A DNA stretch of 49,337 nucleotides from Aquificales bacterium (GTDB lineage: Bacteria > Aquificota > Aquificia > Aquificales > Aquificaceae): NCBI GenBank assembly GCA_015487615.1, contig WFPJ01000077.1, positions 1 through 49,337 on the forward strand, read 5' to 3'. Shown here piece by piece: positions 22,145 through 33,472 of the stretch (positions are counted from its first letter, which is position 1; each line of letters starts with the position of its first letter). A model generated the notes under the pieces. The model ran no database searches. It was not told the origin of the DNA and worked only from the letters and a program-made list of their open reading frames with translations. Both the position numbers and the translations under genes were made by a program.

Positions 22145-24691
22145 ATGAATATAAAAAATTTTCTCATACTTTCTCTATCAGTATCTGTACTTATTTTACT
22201 AATATTAATATATGGGGTTAGTTTCTTCATTTTTGATTCAATTATTGAAGACAGGGCTGTAAAACTCTCCAGGGCGTTAGCAAAGGAAACGTTCAACAAT
22301 ATGTATCAAATAATGAAGAGGGGGTGGACGAGGGAAGAAGTTCTTGAGTTTTTAAAATCCTTAAGTAGCTCCTACAAAGATACACCTTATGAGTTAGGTA
22401 TATACAGGGGAGAAATAGTAAAAGAGCTTTTCGGTGAAGTTCCTGAACCTGAGAAATCAAAGGAGGTTATAGAAACATTTAAAACGAAGAAGCCTCTGTA
22501 TGTGAGAAAGGGAGATACCTTTATATATACCTATCCCATTATAGGGAAAAGGGAATGTTTAAAGTGCCATGTTAATGCAAAAGTCGGTGATATCTTTTGT
22601 GTTCTTGAAGTTAAGCATGATATGGGCCCCGCACTTAAAAGCTTAAGACAGAGATTACTCATGTTTTTTATGTTTCTATCTCCCATTCCCATAGTTGGAG
22701 CCTTCGTTATAGGTTCTGTTGTTAGCAAAAGAATACATTCATCTGTAGAAATGTTAAGAAATAACGTAAAGAACATAAACAGAATAAGTGACCTAAGGCA
22801 TATAGAAATAAAGAAGGGCAACATTCCCTTTAAGGAGATTGAGGATATATTCCAAGAAGTAAACACCCTTGTAACGAAGTTAAAAAGTGTTGCGATAGAT
22901 AGAGATATACTTGAATTTGAAATAAAACTGTTGGAAAGGTTTGTTATCACTTCTGAAATAATCAAAGAATGGAGAACCTATGTGAAGGATCTTCTTTTCA
23001 AGATGAATGCTGTTGTGGAAACCCATGCTGTTTTTTGTGCTTTCCTTGAAGACGAAAGTATAAATATAGATATATTCTGGAAGGCTAAACCTTCTGTTAG
23101 GGCTCAATATATAACGGAAAATTTCATAAAGGAAAAACTTTCAAGTATATCCATATTTGCAACAGGTAAGATTGACAGTGCAGGTATATCGCATAACATA
23201 GGTGAGTCGGAAGGTACTTCCCTTGATTTTGCTGGTCTACACGACGTTGAAATATACACAAGAGTTGCTATCTTGGAGAAACCCAAAATTGCAGGCCTTT
23301 TCGGAATAATAGTCAAAAAGGGAGAAGCGTATAAAGATATAAAGGATCTTCTTATGAATGCAATGCTTGCTTCCCTTATAAATGTTATAGGATCATCAAA
23401 AGCCTTGTATAAGTACATTGAGGAAATTGAATACTACGCTACAAGGGATCCCCTTACTGGTTTATACAACAGAAGGCTGTTCGGTGAGTTTCTTGAGCAT
23501 GAAATTGAAAGGGCAAAGAGAATAAATACAAATGTAGGTTTGATTTTTATAGATATTGATAACTTTAAGCTGATTAATGATACTTACGGTCATATATACG
23601 GGGATATGTATTTAAAAGAGGTTGCCCTTGCTTTGAAAAAAAGTATAAGGGAGGAAGATATAGCTGCGAGATACGGGGGTGATGAATTTGCAATAATACT
23701 TCCTAACTCTGATCTTGACACAACCTTTTTTATAGCAAGGAGGATCAAAAAGTCTATAGAGGATATATATGTTGTATCTTCAAAAGGTGTTTACATAAGA
23801 TCCACCGTTTCAATAGGTATAGCAGTATTTCCTGAGCACGGTCAGACAACCATGGAGCTGTTGGCAAGTGCGGATAACATGCTGTTACAAGCTAAGGATC
23901 AGGGTAAGAACAGGATTTACGGTCCTATGGATGAAAGCATTGCCAAAGCAATGGAGAGATATAAAGAGGTGAGCCATCTTATACTTAAAGCTACGGAGAA
24001 CAAAGATCTTATAACACCTCACTTCCAACCTATAATGAATCTCTCTCAAGAAAAGGTGGAAGCTTACGAAGTGCTTATGAGATTCGGAGATGAGCATATC
24101 CCGGCGAGTAAGTTTATTGATATTGCGGAAAGGATGGGAACTATTTATAAGCTTGATACCATTCTGTATGAAAAAACCTTTGAGAAGATATCTCACATAA
24201 AGGAGAAACATCCGGAGCTTAAATACTTCTTTCTTAATATGTCATCAAGGGCTCTTATACTTGAAGATTTTGTCCTTGATATGGAAAAACTTGCTGTTAA
24301 ATACGATATAGATCCTGCTATGATAGTGTTTGAAATAACAGAGCGACAGGCGGTAAAGACGGAGGACCTGCTTATAAAGTTTATAACACGCCTAATAAAT
24401 GCAGGATTCAGATTTGCCATAGATGATTTCGGATCAGGTTATTCGTCCTACTATTACTTGAGAAAGATACCTATACACTTTTTAAAAGTTGAAGGTGAAT
24501 TTGTTAAAGGTATGGTCAGAAACAGGATGGACAGGGCTTTTGTTCACGGTATAGTTCTACTTGCGAAGGAGGCGGGTATAAAAACTGTTGCTGAACATGT
24601 TGAAACAAGACAAATCTTTGAAGCGGTGAAAGTAGCAAACTTTGATTATGCCCAGGGTTTTTATATAGGAAAACCTTCTCCTTATATATAA
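22145..24691 (+). CDS. Membrane GGDEF-EAL protein with periplasmic CxxCH-containing sensor domain
   Basis: Two TM segments flank a domain with CLKCH; RYGGDEFAI; EAL-type domain with EVL, EITERQ, DDFGSGYSS. Confidence 0.9.
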   Translation: MNIKNFLILSLSVSVLILLILIYGVSFFIFDSIIEDRAVKLSRALAKETFNNMYQIMKRGWTREEVLEFLKSLSSSYKDTPYELGIYRGEIVKELFGEVPEPEKSKEVIETFKTKKPLYVRKGDTFIYTYPIIGKRECLKCHVNAKVGDIFCVLEVKHDMGPALKSLRQRLLMFFMFLSPIPIVGAFVIGSVVSKRIHSSVEMLRNNVKNINRISDLRHIEIKKGNIPFKEIEDIFQEVNTLVTKLKSVAIDRDILEFEIKLLERFVITSEIIKEWRTYVKDLLFKMNAVVETHAVFCAFLEDESINIDIFWKAKPSVRAQYITENFIKEKLSSISIFATGKIDSAGISHNIGESEGTSLDFAGLHDVEIYTRVAILEKPKIAGLFGIIVKKGEAYKDIKDLLMNAMLASLINVIGSSKALYKYIEEIEYYATRDPLTGLYNRRLFGEFLEHEIERAKRINTNVGLIFIDIDNFKLINDTYGHIYGDMYLKEVALALKKSIREEDIAARYGGDEFAIILPNSDLDTTFFIARRIKKSIEDIYVVSSKGVYIRSTVSIGIAVFPEHGQTTMELLASADNMLLQAKDQGKNRIYGPMDESIAKAMERYKEVSHLILKATENKDLITPHFQPIMNLSQEKVEAYEVLMRFGDEHIPASKFIDIAERMGTIYKLDTILYEKTFEKISHIKEKHPELKYFFLNMSSRALILEDFVLDMEKLAVKYDIDPAMIVFEITERQAVKTEDLLIKFITRLINAGFRFAIDDFGSGYSSYYYLRKIPIHFLKVEGEFVKGMVRNRMDRAFVHGIVLLAKEAGIKTVAEHVETRQIFEAVKVANFDYAQGFYIGKPSPYI

Positions 24692-24699
24692 TATTACCT

Positions 24700-25584
24700 A
24701 TGATAATCTTGTTCGTCTTTACAATACTTTTTGTTTCATTCACCTTTGGTGATATAAAACTCATAACCCCCGCTCAATTGAAGGATTTTATCAAGGATGA
24801 AAATACTGTGATTATTGACTTAAGGAAGAGTATAAAGGATTACTGGAAAGGTCATATACCTAAGGCTCAGTGGGTTAATGTTGAGGCTTTCCGTTTTCCT
24901 AAGAATGGTGTACCTGCCTTTTTTATTGATACTGACTTGTTTGTTGAAAAATTGAAGGAGCTAGGTATAGATAGGAATACGAAGGTTGTTCTCTATGATG
25001 ACAAAGGCACATTCATAGCTTTTTATGTAGCATGGGGTCTTGACCTTATAGGTCATCCAGAGATTTATGTGCTTGAAGGAGGATATAACAGGTATGTGGA
25101 TGAAGGTTTTCCAGTAACAAAGGAGTATCCATCTGTTACTCCTAAGAAGGATTATGGCAATTATAAAGTAAGGGAAGATATAAGGGCTGATATTGAAGAG
25201 GTCAAGGAAGCACTAAAAAGCAAGGAATATATATTTCTTGATGCTAGACCTCCTGAGCTTTATAAAGGAGAAAGGGGATTTTGGAAAAGGCTGGGACACA
25301 TAAAGGGTGCGGTTAACAGATTCTGGCGTCAGGATTTTGAGGAGGTAAAAGGTAAAAATGGTCTTAAGTACTACTTACTGAGGCCTAAGGATGAAATAGC
25401 TTTATTCTATGAAAGTTTAGGTATAGGCAAAGGAAAGAAGGTGATCCTTTACTGCGGACAAGGACTCATGTCAGCTGCCACCTACTATGTGCTGAAATAT
25501 TACCTGAGGGTTAAGGATGAGGTAAAATTGTATGACGGTTCTTGGAACGAATATTCCCAAACAGAATTACCTGCAGAGCCTTGA
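24700..25584 (+). CDS. Secreted two-domain rhodanese sulfurtransferase
   Basis: Signal peptide; tandem rhodanese domains, active-site loop ILYCGQGLMSAATYY in the second. Confidence 0.88.
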   Translation: MIILFVFTILFVSFTFGDIKLITPAQLKDFIKDENTVIIDLRKSIKDYWKGHIPKAQWVNVEAFRFPKNGVPAFFIDTDLFVEKLKELGIDRNTKVVLYDDKGTFIAFYVAWGLDLIGHPEIYVLEGGYNRYVDEGFPVTKEYPSVTPKKDYGNYKVREDIRADIEEVKEALKSKEYIFLDARPPELYKGERGFWKRLGHIKGAVNRFWRQDFEEVKGKNGLKYYLLRPKDEIALFYESLGIGKGKKVILYCGQGLMSAATYYVLKYYLRVKDEVKLYDGSWNEYSQTELPAEP

Positions 25585-26073
25585 TCTTGCATATTCCATA
25601 AGTCCTCCCGCTTTAAGTATATCCATAAGCTCTTTTGGAAACTTAGTAGCTTTATAAACCTCTCCGGTCCTCAGTATTTTTATCGTACCCCCTTCAAGAT
25701 CAACTTCAACTTCGTCGCCATGATTTATTTTATCTACCGCTTCAGGGGATTCCACTATAGGAAGTCCCATATTTATGGCATTTCTGAAAAATATCCTTGC
25801 AAAGGATTTGGCTATCACCACAGGCACTCCCGCATACTTTATGGCTATGGGGGCATGTTCCCTTGAAGATCCTGAACCGAAATTCCTCCCCGCCACTATG
25901 ATATCTCCCTTCTTATGTTCCTTAGCAAAGCTGGGGTGTTCCGAATCTTCCATTACATGTTGGGCGAGTTCATAAGGATCCGATGTATTAAGATAGCGTG
26001 CTGGTATTATTTGATCCGTATCAACATTATCACCAAACTTCCAAACCTTCCCTCTTATGACATTTCCGCTCAT
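25567..26073 (-). CDS. leuD: 3-isopropylmalate dehydratase small subunit
   Basis: GKVWKFGDNVDTDQIIPARYL, GRNFGSGSSREHAPIA. Confidence 0.94.
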   Translation of the reverse strand: MSGNVIRGKVWKFGDNVDTDQIIPARYLNTSDPYELAQHVMEDSEHPSFAKEHKKGDIIVAGRNFGSGSSREHAPIAIKYAGVPVVIAKSFARIFFRNAINMGLPIVESPEAVDKINHGDEVEVDLEGGTIKILRTGEVYKATKFPKELMDILKAGGLMEYARSRLCR

Positions 26074-26116
26074 AGTCTTTTTAATATATCATAAATTTGC
26101 TATAATTTTTACCATT

Positions 26117-27166
26117 ATGAAAATATACAGGTTGAAAGAGCAAGATAATTTGAGGTCTATAACTATATTTCACGCTATGGCAAGACTCGGTTACGAGGGT
26201 TTGGTTGTTGTCTATCCTAAGGAGACATACATAAGTGTGGGTTACTTTGACAAAACACAAAGTATCATTGATGTGGATAAGTGTCGTGAGCTGGGGATAC
26301 CTATAATAAGAAGGGAAGTAGGAGGAGGTCCTGTCTTGCTTGACGGCAATCAGGTTTTTTATCACCTTATAATGAAAAGGGGCGGATATAAACTCCCCTT
26401 TAAAATAGAAGAAGCATATGAAAAATATTCACAACCTGTAATAAGCACTTATAAAAGACTTGGTATTGATGTGTATTACAGACCTATCAACGATATAGCG
26501 GTTAAGGGATCCCACAAGAAGATAAGCGGTCAGGGTGCAGCTGATATAGGAGATTCTTTTGTTTTTGTCGGAAGTATATTGCTTAAGTTTGATACTAAGC
26601 TTATGTCTCAACTCTTCAGGGTACCAGAGGAGAAGTTCAGGGACAAGCTTTATAAAACATTGGAAGAAAACATCTCTTGGGTTGAAAAGGAAACAGGAAG
26701 GATGCCTTCAAGGGAGGAGGTAGAAGATATATTAATTGAAGAGTTTTCAAAGATTATAGATTTTAAAGGTGAAGGTACAATAGGTGATGATGTTATAGAG
26801 CTGGCTGATAAATTAAAGGAAGAGTTTACATCTGATAGGGTCCTGTTTGAAGACACAGGAAGGGAACATAGGGCAATAAAGATAAGAGAAGGGTTGTATG
26901 TAAGAAATGGAGTTCATAAGGCTAAGGGGGGTCTCGTAAAAAGTGAGGTATATGTGTGGGAGAATGTAATAGAAAATGTGCGTATATACGGAGACTTTAC
27001 CTTATACCCCAAAGAGGCAATACTTGATCTTGAGGAGCATCTTATAGGCATACCCTTTGAAAAATCAGCTATTGAAAAGAGGGTTAACGACTTTTTTGCA
27101 AAGGACGGACTTGATTTCCCAGGAGTTACCACGGAAGACATAGTCAAAAGTGTTTACGGTGAGTGA
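26117..27166 (+). CDS. Lipoate-protein ligase A family protein (BPL/LplA fold)
   Basis: IIRREVGGGPVLLDGNQVFYHLI, PINDIAVKGSHKKISGQGAADIGDSFVFVGSILL; start at MKIYRLKEQDN. Confidence 0.85.
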   Translation: MKIYRLKEQDNLRSITIFHAMARLGYEGLVVVYPKETYISVGYFDKTQSIIDVDKCRELGIPIIRREVGGGPVLLDGNQVFYHLIMKRGGYKLPFKIEEAYEKYSQPVISTYKRLGIDVYYRPINDIAVKGSHKKISGQGAADIGDSFVFVGSILLKFDTKLMSQLFRVPEEKFRDKLYKTLEENISWVEKETGRMPSREEVEDILIEEFSKIIDFKGEGTIGDDVIELADKLKEEFTSDRVLFEDTGREHRAIKIREGLYVRNGVHKAKGGLVKSEVYVWENVIENVRIYGDFTLYPKEAILDLEEHLIGIPFEKSAIEKRVNDFFAKDGLDFPGVTTEDIVKSVYGE

Positions 27167-28526
<1,360 letters not shown>

Positions 28527-28560
28527 TCAAAGGTATATAATAATATACCATATTAGACTT

Positions 28561-29358
28561 TTAAAAAGGAGCTTTTACTTCAGTGTAACCCTTGGGTACA
28601 TTAAATAATTTTTTATTTATGTTTATCCTCTTTACAGATTTAATATTAACTTCTCCTCCTTGCATTTCCCATTTTATAGGTACGCCGTACATTTTTATAT
28701 TTTTATTCACAAACTCCTTCAAATCTTTTAATATATCCGGATTATTCTTGCCGAAATCTGTCATTTTTGCAGCTGTAATAAGCAAATTTATCTTCATTTT
28801 TTCTGCTCCTATTAAGTCTTTGTTATCCTTTGTGAACCATGCTACAACTTCTACACCTCTTTTGCCTTTTTGCATCCCTCCTGCTTTTATTATGATTTTT
28901 CTGACTCTGTATTTACCTATCCTTTTATACTCATTTGTCGGTTTTAGTACATCTTTTTTTACATAACACTTATTTGTATTAGGATCGCATTCAATGAATG
29001 AAGCCATAAAACTTAATATCATAAATTCTGGTATGTGGGAAAAATCTGTGTAAGTTTTCTTTTTATGATCAATAGAAAATATATTTACTTTGTTATCTGA
29101 GATCTTCTGTATCAACGAAGTTTCTTTCTTTATTACAGGTGGTATTGAATTTCTAACATTATCTGGAAGTTGATCCATATCCATTTTTATATCTGTTTTT
29201 GTATCTATCCTCATTGCATTTTTAATTATGTAAACTGTGGATACGCTTTCTATTTCTACATGGGCTTCTTTTCCTTTAGATTCTTGAATAACCATATATC
29301 CGTTAATTGGAAATGACAAAGAGGATGTTACAAGGAACGCTATTATTAGTTTTTTCAT
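28561..29358 (-). CDS. Secreted protein of unknown function (DUF4412-like)
   Basis: Signal peptide MKKLIIAFLVTSSLSFPINGY; beta-rich mature part; AGGTGAGG Shine-Dalgarno. Confidence 0.65.
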   Translation of the reverse strand: MKKLIIAFLVTSSLSFPINGYMVIQESKGKEAHVEIESVSTVYIIKNAMRIDTKTDIKMDMDQLPDNVRNSIPPVIKKETSLIQKISDNKVNIFSIDHKKKTYTDFSHIPEFMILSFMASFIECDPNTNKCYVKKDVLKPTNEYKRIGKYRVRKIIIKAGGMQKGKRGVEVVAWFTKDNKDLIGAEKMKINLLITAAKMTDFGKNNPDILKDLKEFVNKNIKMYGVPIKWEMQGGEVNIKSVKRININKKLFNVPKGYTEVKAPF

Positions 29359-29441
29359 ACCTCACCTTTATTTAAGCCGGGCTATTTATACCCCGCCTTT
29401 AGGGAGCATCCATAACCCGGCAGGCGGCATTTGGATGCTCT
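29359..29441 (-). promoter_or_regulatory. Structured 5' leader candidate of the secreted-protein gene
   Basis: Perfect 9-bp GAGCATCCA/TGGATGCTC stem plus GCCGGG/CCCGGC and CCGCC/GGCGG pairings; TATAAT (29448-29453, minus strand) just upstream. Confidence 0.55.
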
Positions 29442-29483
29442 TCATATATTATAACTCTTGTATAAGATAAAATTTTAACTATT

Positions 29484-31013
29484 ATGCTTACGGAAAGAAA
29501 GTCCCTTGAATCAAGAGAGCTTACATTAATAAACGAAATAGCTAAGGTTTTGAGTAAAGGAGCTTCTGTCGATAATGCTGTTGATGAAGCCCTTAAGATA
29601 ATGTACTCGTTCTGGGATGTAAGATACAGCTTTATAGCTTTATACAACAAGGATTTGAAGGTTTTAAATATAACCCATGCCTTCGGTCTATCAAAGGAGG
29701 AAATAGAAAGAGGTATATTCAGGAAGGGCGAAGGTATTACGGGTAAGGTATTTAAAACGGGAATACCAGTAGTTATATGGGATATTGAAACTAACAAGGC
29801 GTTTGCGAATAAAACGAGAATAAAGGAAAAGCTAAAAGAAAATGAATCTTTTATAGCAGTGCCTATAAGGGTAGGCGGAGAGATAATAGGTGTTCTTGCT
29901 ATATTTAAATCCTTTGATGGTAAAGAGAGTGTTGAAAGAAGCCTTGAAGTTTTAATCATAATAGGGACCATACTGGGTATGTTCTTAAGACTTAATCAGA
30001 AAATGACAGAGGAAAGAAGGGAGTGGGAGGAAGAGAAAAGAATACTTACAAGGGAACTTACAGGCAAGTATAACATAGATAATATTGTAGGTAGCAGTCC
30101 TGCTATCAGGAACTTGATAGATATAATTGAAAAGGTAGCAAGGACTGATAGTACGGTTCTCTTACTCGGGGAAAGCGGTACGGGAAAAAGTCTTTTTGCG
30201 AAAACGATACATGCCTTGAGTGAAAGGAAGGATAAACCTTTTATAACTATAAACTGTGCTGCTATTCCAGAGCATTTGCTTGAATCTGAGTTGTTCGGAT
30301 ATGAAAAAGGTGCTTTTACAGGTGCTTATGCGTCAAGAAAAGGTAAATTTGAACTTGCAAACGGCGGTACTGTGTTCCTGGATGAAATAGGTGATATGCC
30401 CTTATCTTTACAACCTAAGATACTGAGGGTTATTCAAGATAAGGAAATAGAGAGGATAGGCGGGGATAAGACTATAAAGGTAGATGTGCGTATTATAGCT
30501 GCTACAAACAGGGATCTCAAAAAACTGGTTGAAGAGGGTAAATTCAGGGAGGATCTTTATTACAGGCTGAATGTTATACCCATTTATATACCCTCCCTTA
30601 GAGAAAGAAGGGAGGATATACCCTTACTTGTTGAATACTTCCTTGATCTTTACAACAAGAAGCATGGTAAGAAGGTTAAGATAACACCCGAGGCACTAAA
30701 GGTAATGATGGATTATGAATGGAGTGGTAATGTCAGAGAACTGGAAAATCTTATAGAGAGGCTTGTTGTTATGAAGGACGATGTTATAAGGGACATTGAT
30801 TTACCTCCCTATATACTCACAACGAGAATAAACAAGGAAAAGGCGGTAAGCAATATGCCCCAATATATAGAAAGGACCGAAAGGGAAAAAATTATTGAAG
30901 CTTTAGAAAGGACGGGATATGTGAAATCAAGGGCTGCAAAGCTTTTGGGATACACTTTAAGACAGCTTGATTACAGGATAAAGAAGTACGGTATAGAAAT
31001 AAAGAAGTTTTAG
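29484..31013 (+). CDS. Sigma-54-dependent regulator (GAF + AAA+ + HTH; NifA-like)
   Basis: [57 protein letters not shown]-terminal Fis-type HTH. Confidence 0.93.
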   Translation: MLTERKSLESRELTLINEIAKVLSKGASVDNAVDEALKIMYSFWDVRYSFIALYNKDLKVLNITHAFGLSKEEIERGIFRKGEGITGKVFKTGIPVVIWDIETNKAFANKTRIKEKLKENESFIAVPIRVGGEIIGVLAIFKSFDGKESVERSLEVLIIIGTILGMFLRLNQKMTEERREWEEEKRILTRELTGKYNIDNIVGSSPAIRNLIDIIEKVARTDSTVLLLGESGTGKSLFAKTIHALSERKDKPFITINCAAIPEHLLESELFGYEKGAFTGAYASRKGKFELANGGTVFLDEIGDMPLSLQPKILRVIQDKEIERIGGDKTIKVDVRIIAATNRDLKKLVEEGKFREDLYYRLNVIPIYIPSLRERREDIPLLVEYFLDLYNKKHGKKVKITPEALKVMMDYEWSGNVRELENLIERLVVMKDDVIRDIDLPPYILTTRINKEKAVSNMPQYIERTEREKIIEALERTGYVKSRAAKLLGYTLRQLDYRIKKYGIEIKKF

Positions 31014-31080
31014 GGTTGAAAATTCCGTTAAGAATATTAAAATATAATTATATGCTTATATTCTTTAGGAGGAATCAGCC

Positions 31081-31752
31081 ATGATAATAGGTGCAGATGT
31101 TCAAAAACAGCTTGAGGATGTATTTTCAAAGGAGCTTGATAAGGATGTTAGGATAATACTGTTTAGTCAAGCAATAGGTTGTGATACGTGTGAAACTGCG
31201 GAACTTTTATTTAAAGAGATTTCAGAATTGTCTCACGGCAAAATAAAATTAGACATATATTCACCGGTTCTTGATAAAGAGATTGCCCAGAAGTACGGTA
31301 TAGAAAGGGTTCCCTCAATAGTTATAGAAGGGGATAAGGATTACGGTATAAGGTACATAGGATTGCCTTCCGGTCTTGAATTTTCAACCATAGTACACGG
31401 TATTATTAATGTTTCAAAGAGAAGGCCTAATCTTTCTGAGAAAACAATTGAGGAATTAAAGAATATTGATAAAAAGATAAACATAAAGGTTTTTGTTACA
31501 ACAACCTGTGGTTATTGTCCTCAGGCTGCAATAACTGCGATGAACTTCGCTATCGCAAGTGACTTTATAGATGCTTATATTATAGATGCTTCTGAGAATT
31601 ATGATCTTGCGGAGCGTTTCCAAGTGGTAGGAGTACCCAAAATAGTTATAAACGATGGCCTTGTTGAATTTGTGGGTGCTCAACCGGAAAATAACTTCCT
31701 TGGATATGTACTTTCCGCTTACAGACTTTTGGAACAGGGAGTCAATTCATGA
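31081..31752 (+). CDS. Protein disulfide oxidoreductase with two thioredoxin-fold units (PDO-like)
   Basis: Two CxxC motifs, CDTC and CGYC; AGGAGG Shine-Dalgarno. Confidence 0.86.
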   Translation: MIIGADVQKQLEDVFSKELDKDVRIILFSQAIGCDTCETAELLFKEISELSHGKIKLDIYSPVLDKEIAQKYGIERVPSIVIEGDKDYGIRYIGLPSGLEFSTIVHGIINVSKRRPNLSEKTIEELKNIDKKINIKVFVTTTCGYCPQAAITAMNFAIASDFIDAYIIDASENYDLAERFQVVGVPKIVINDGLVEFVGAQPENNFLGYVLSAYRLLEQGVNS

Positions 31753-31782
31753 TATTATTTTTTAACAAGGAGGGGGTAAAGG

Positions 31783-32520
31783 CTGAAATATGCGCTTATA
31801 TCCATTTTGGTTTGCTCCCTGACTCTTCATTCAAGGGAGCTGACTGCTTGTTACAAAGCCTATTTTTTTATATTCCCTGTTGCGAGATCATGTATAACCT
31901 ACAAGGTAAAGGGTGATATACTTGAAATTAAAAGCTTTGTAAAAACAGTAGGTGTAGGAAAACTCGCCCACAAGGTAAATAATAGGGGAGGGGCAATTAT
32001 TAGGATAGGAAGTTTAAATCCGAAGCATTTCTTTCTTCATCAAGAAGAAGGTAAGTTTAAAAGGAGGATGATTTATTACTTTAATGCCAATAAGAACAGT
32101 ATAAGGATAAAGGTAACAAAGTACAAAGGACTTACTGATGAAGTAGAGAAGGTTGTGGATGAAATACATTCTTACGACGGATACAAGGATCCTTTTACCG
32201 CTTCTATTGATCTTTATACGGAAGTTGGTGCAAGGAAAAAAGGATATTTGAAGGTTTTTTATGATGGTGAAAAGTACAAAATACCTTACTTTATAGTTGG
32301 GGAAGTAGTGGTTGCAGGAAGGGAAGTATGGCTTGTTGAGGTTGAACCAGATATAAAAACTGAAGGGCTTATGAAACCCAAGGGAAAATGGTATCTTTGG
32401 ATTGATAAAAGGAGGCGATTGCCTCTTAAAATGGAACTTGGGTTTACTCTGGGATCAACTATTGTTGAGCTTGAAAGTATGAGGGGTGAGGAGGATGTTA
32501 TTTCTGAATTGGTAAAGTGA
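31783..32520 (+). CDS. DUF3108-like secreted protein, probable CTG start
   Basis: ORF track begins at an internal TTG (31807); in-frame CTG at 31783 follows AAGGAGGGGG by about 6 nt and completes the signal peptide (M)KYALISILVCSLTLHSRE. Confidence 0.7.
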   Translation: MKYALISILVCSLTLHSRELTACYKAYFFIFPVARSCITYKVKGDILEIKSFVKTVGVGKLAHKVNNRGGAIIRIGSLNPKHFFLHQEEGKFKRRMIYYFNANKNSIRIKVTKYKGLTDEVEKVVDEIHSYDGYKDPFTASIDLYTEVGARKKGYLKVFYDGEKYKIPYFIVGEVVVAGREVWLVEVEPDIKTEGLMKPKGKWYLWIDKRRRLPLKMELGFTLGSTIVELESMRGEEDVISELVK

Positions 32521-32551
32521 ATATATTAGGCTTTGTTGTATAATGGGTTAA

Positions 32552-33472
32552 ATGAAGCGTGATTTTATAGATCTGTGGCAGATATCCCCCGAGGAAGCCT
32601 GGAGTATATTAGAACTTACCCTTTATATAAAGGAAGGTAGCAAGGATGTAAAGGATGTACTTAAAGGTAAGCATATTGCACTTTTATTTTCAAAACCTTC
32701 AACAAGAACAAGGGTTTCTTTTGAGATAGCAATAAATCAGCTCGGGGGTATAAGTTACTTTCTTCAAGAAAGCCAGTTACAACTCCAAAGGGGTGAAGAT
32801 GTCAAGGATACAGCAAGGACACTTTCACGGTATCTTGACGGCATAATAATAAGGACCTCCTCCCATACATGGTTAGAAGAATTTTCTCAATATTCCACTA
32901 TTCCTGTTATTAATGCCCTTACGGACAAATCCCATCCCTGTCAGATTCTCAGTGATGTATTTACATTGTACGAAAAGTTCGGCAAAGGTATAAGGGAATT
33001 AAAGATAGCCTATGTAGGTGACGGTAATAATGTGTGTAATACATGGCTTGTAGGGGCTGGGCTTTTCGGTTTGAATCTCTATGTAGCTAACCCGGAAAAT
33101 TATGAGCCGAGCAGTTATTATCTTCAGGCGGGAAGGGATCTGGCTGAGGTTACTGGTGGTAATATATACCTAACTACAAATCCCAAAGATGCCGTTAGGG
33201 ATGCGGATATTGTATATACCGATGTGTGGTTCAGTATGAACGATCAACATGATGAGGAAAAATACAATGCATTAAAACCTTTCCAGGTTAATGAAGAGCT
33301 TTTATCTTATGCAAAAGAGTCAGTACTTGTTATGCACTGTCTTCCTGCAAAAAAGGGTCAGGAGATAACTGAGGAAGTGTTTGAAAAATATTCCTCATTT
33401 ATTTTCACCCAGACTGAAAACAGGTTGCATACACAGAAGGCACTTTTATATTTTCTGTATCAAGGTAAATAG
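32552..33472 (+). CDS. argF: Ornithine carbamoyltransferase
   Basis: FSKPSTRTRVSFEIAINQLGG, HPCQILSD, HCLPAKKGQEI. Confidence 0.95.
   Translation: MKRDFIDLWQISPEEAWSILELTLYIKEGSKDVKDVLKGKHIALLFSKPSTRTRVSFEIAINQLGGISYFLQESQLQLQRGEDVKDTARTLSRYLDGIIIRTSSHTWLEEFSQYSTIPVINALTDKSHPCQILSDVFTLYEKFGKGIRELKIAYVGDGNNVCNTWLVGAGLFGLNLYVANPENYEPSSYYLQAGRDLAEVTGGNIYLTTNPKDAVRDADIVYTDVWFSMNDQHDEEKYNALKPFQVNEELLSYAKESVLVMHCLPAKKGQEITEEVFEKYSSFIFTQTENRLHTQKALLYFLYQGK

Noticed and set aside
28592-28966. 124-aa plus-strand Phe-rich ORF
   Set aside because: Antisense of the Lys-rich secreted protein gene.
29441-29484. Sigma-54 promoter near the NifA-like regulator
   Set aside because: No TGGCAC-N5-TTGC element; a sigma-70-type -10 fits better.
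29399-29971. 190-aa minus-strand ORF antisense to the NifA-like gene
   Set aside because: Ser/Leu/Ile-rich shadow ORF opposite a strongly conserved coding region; also covers the structured leader.
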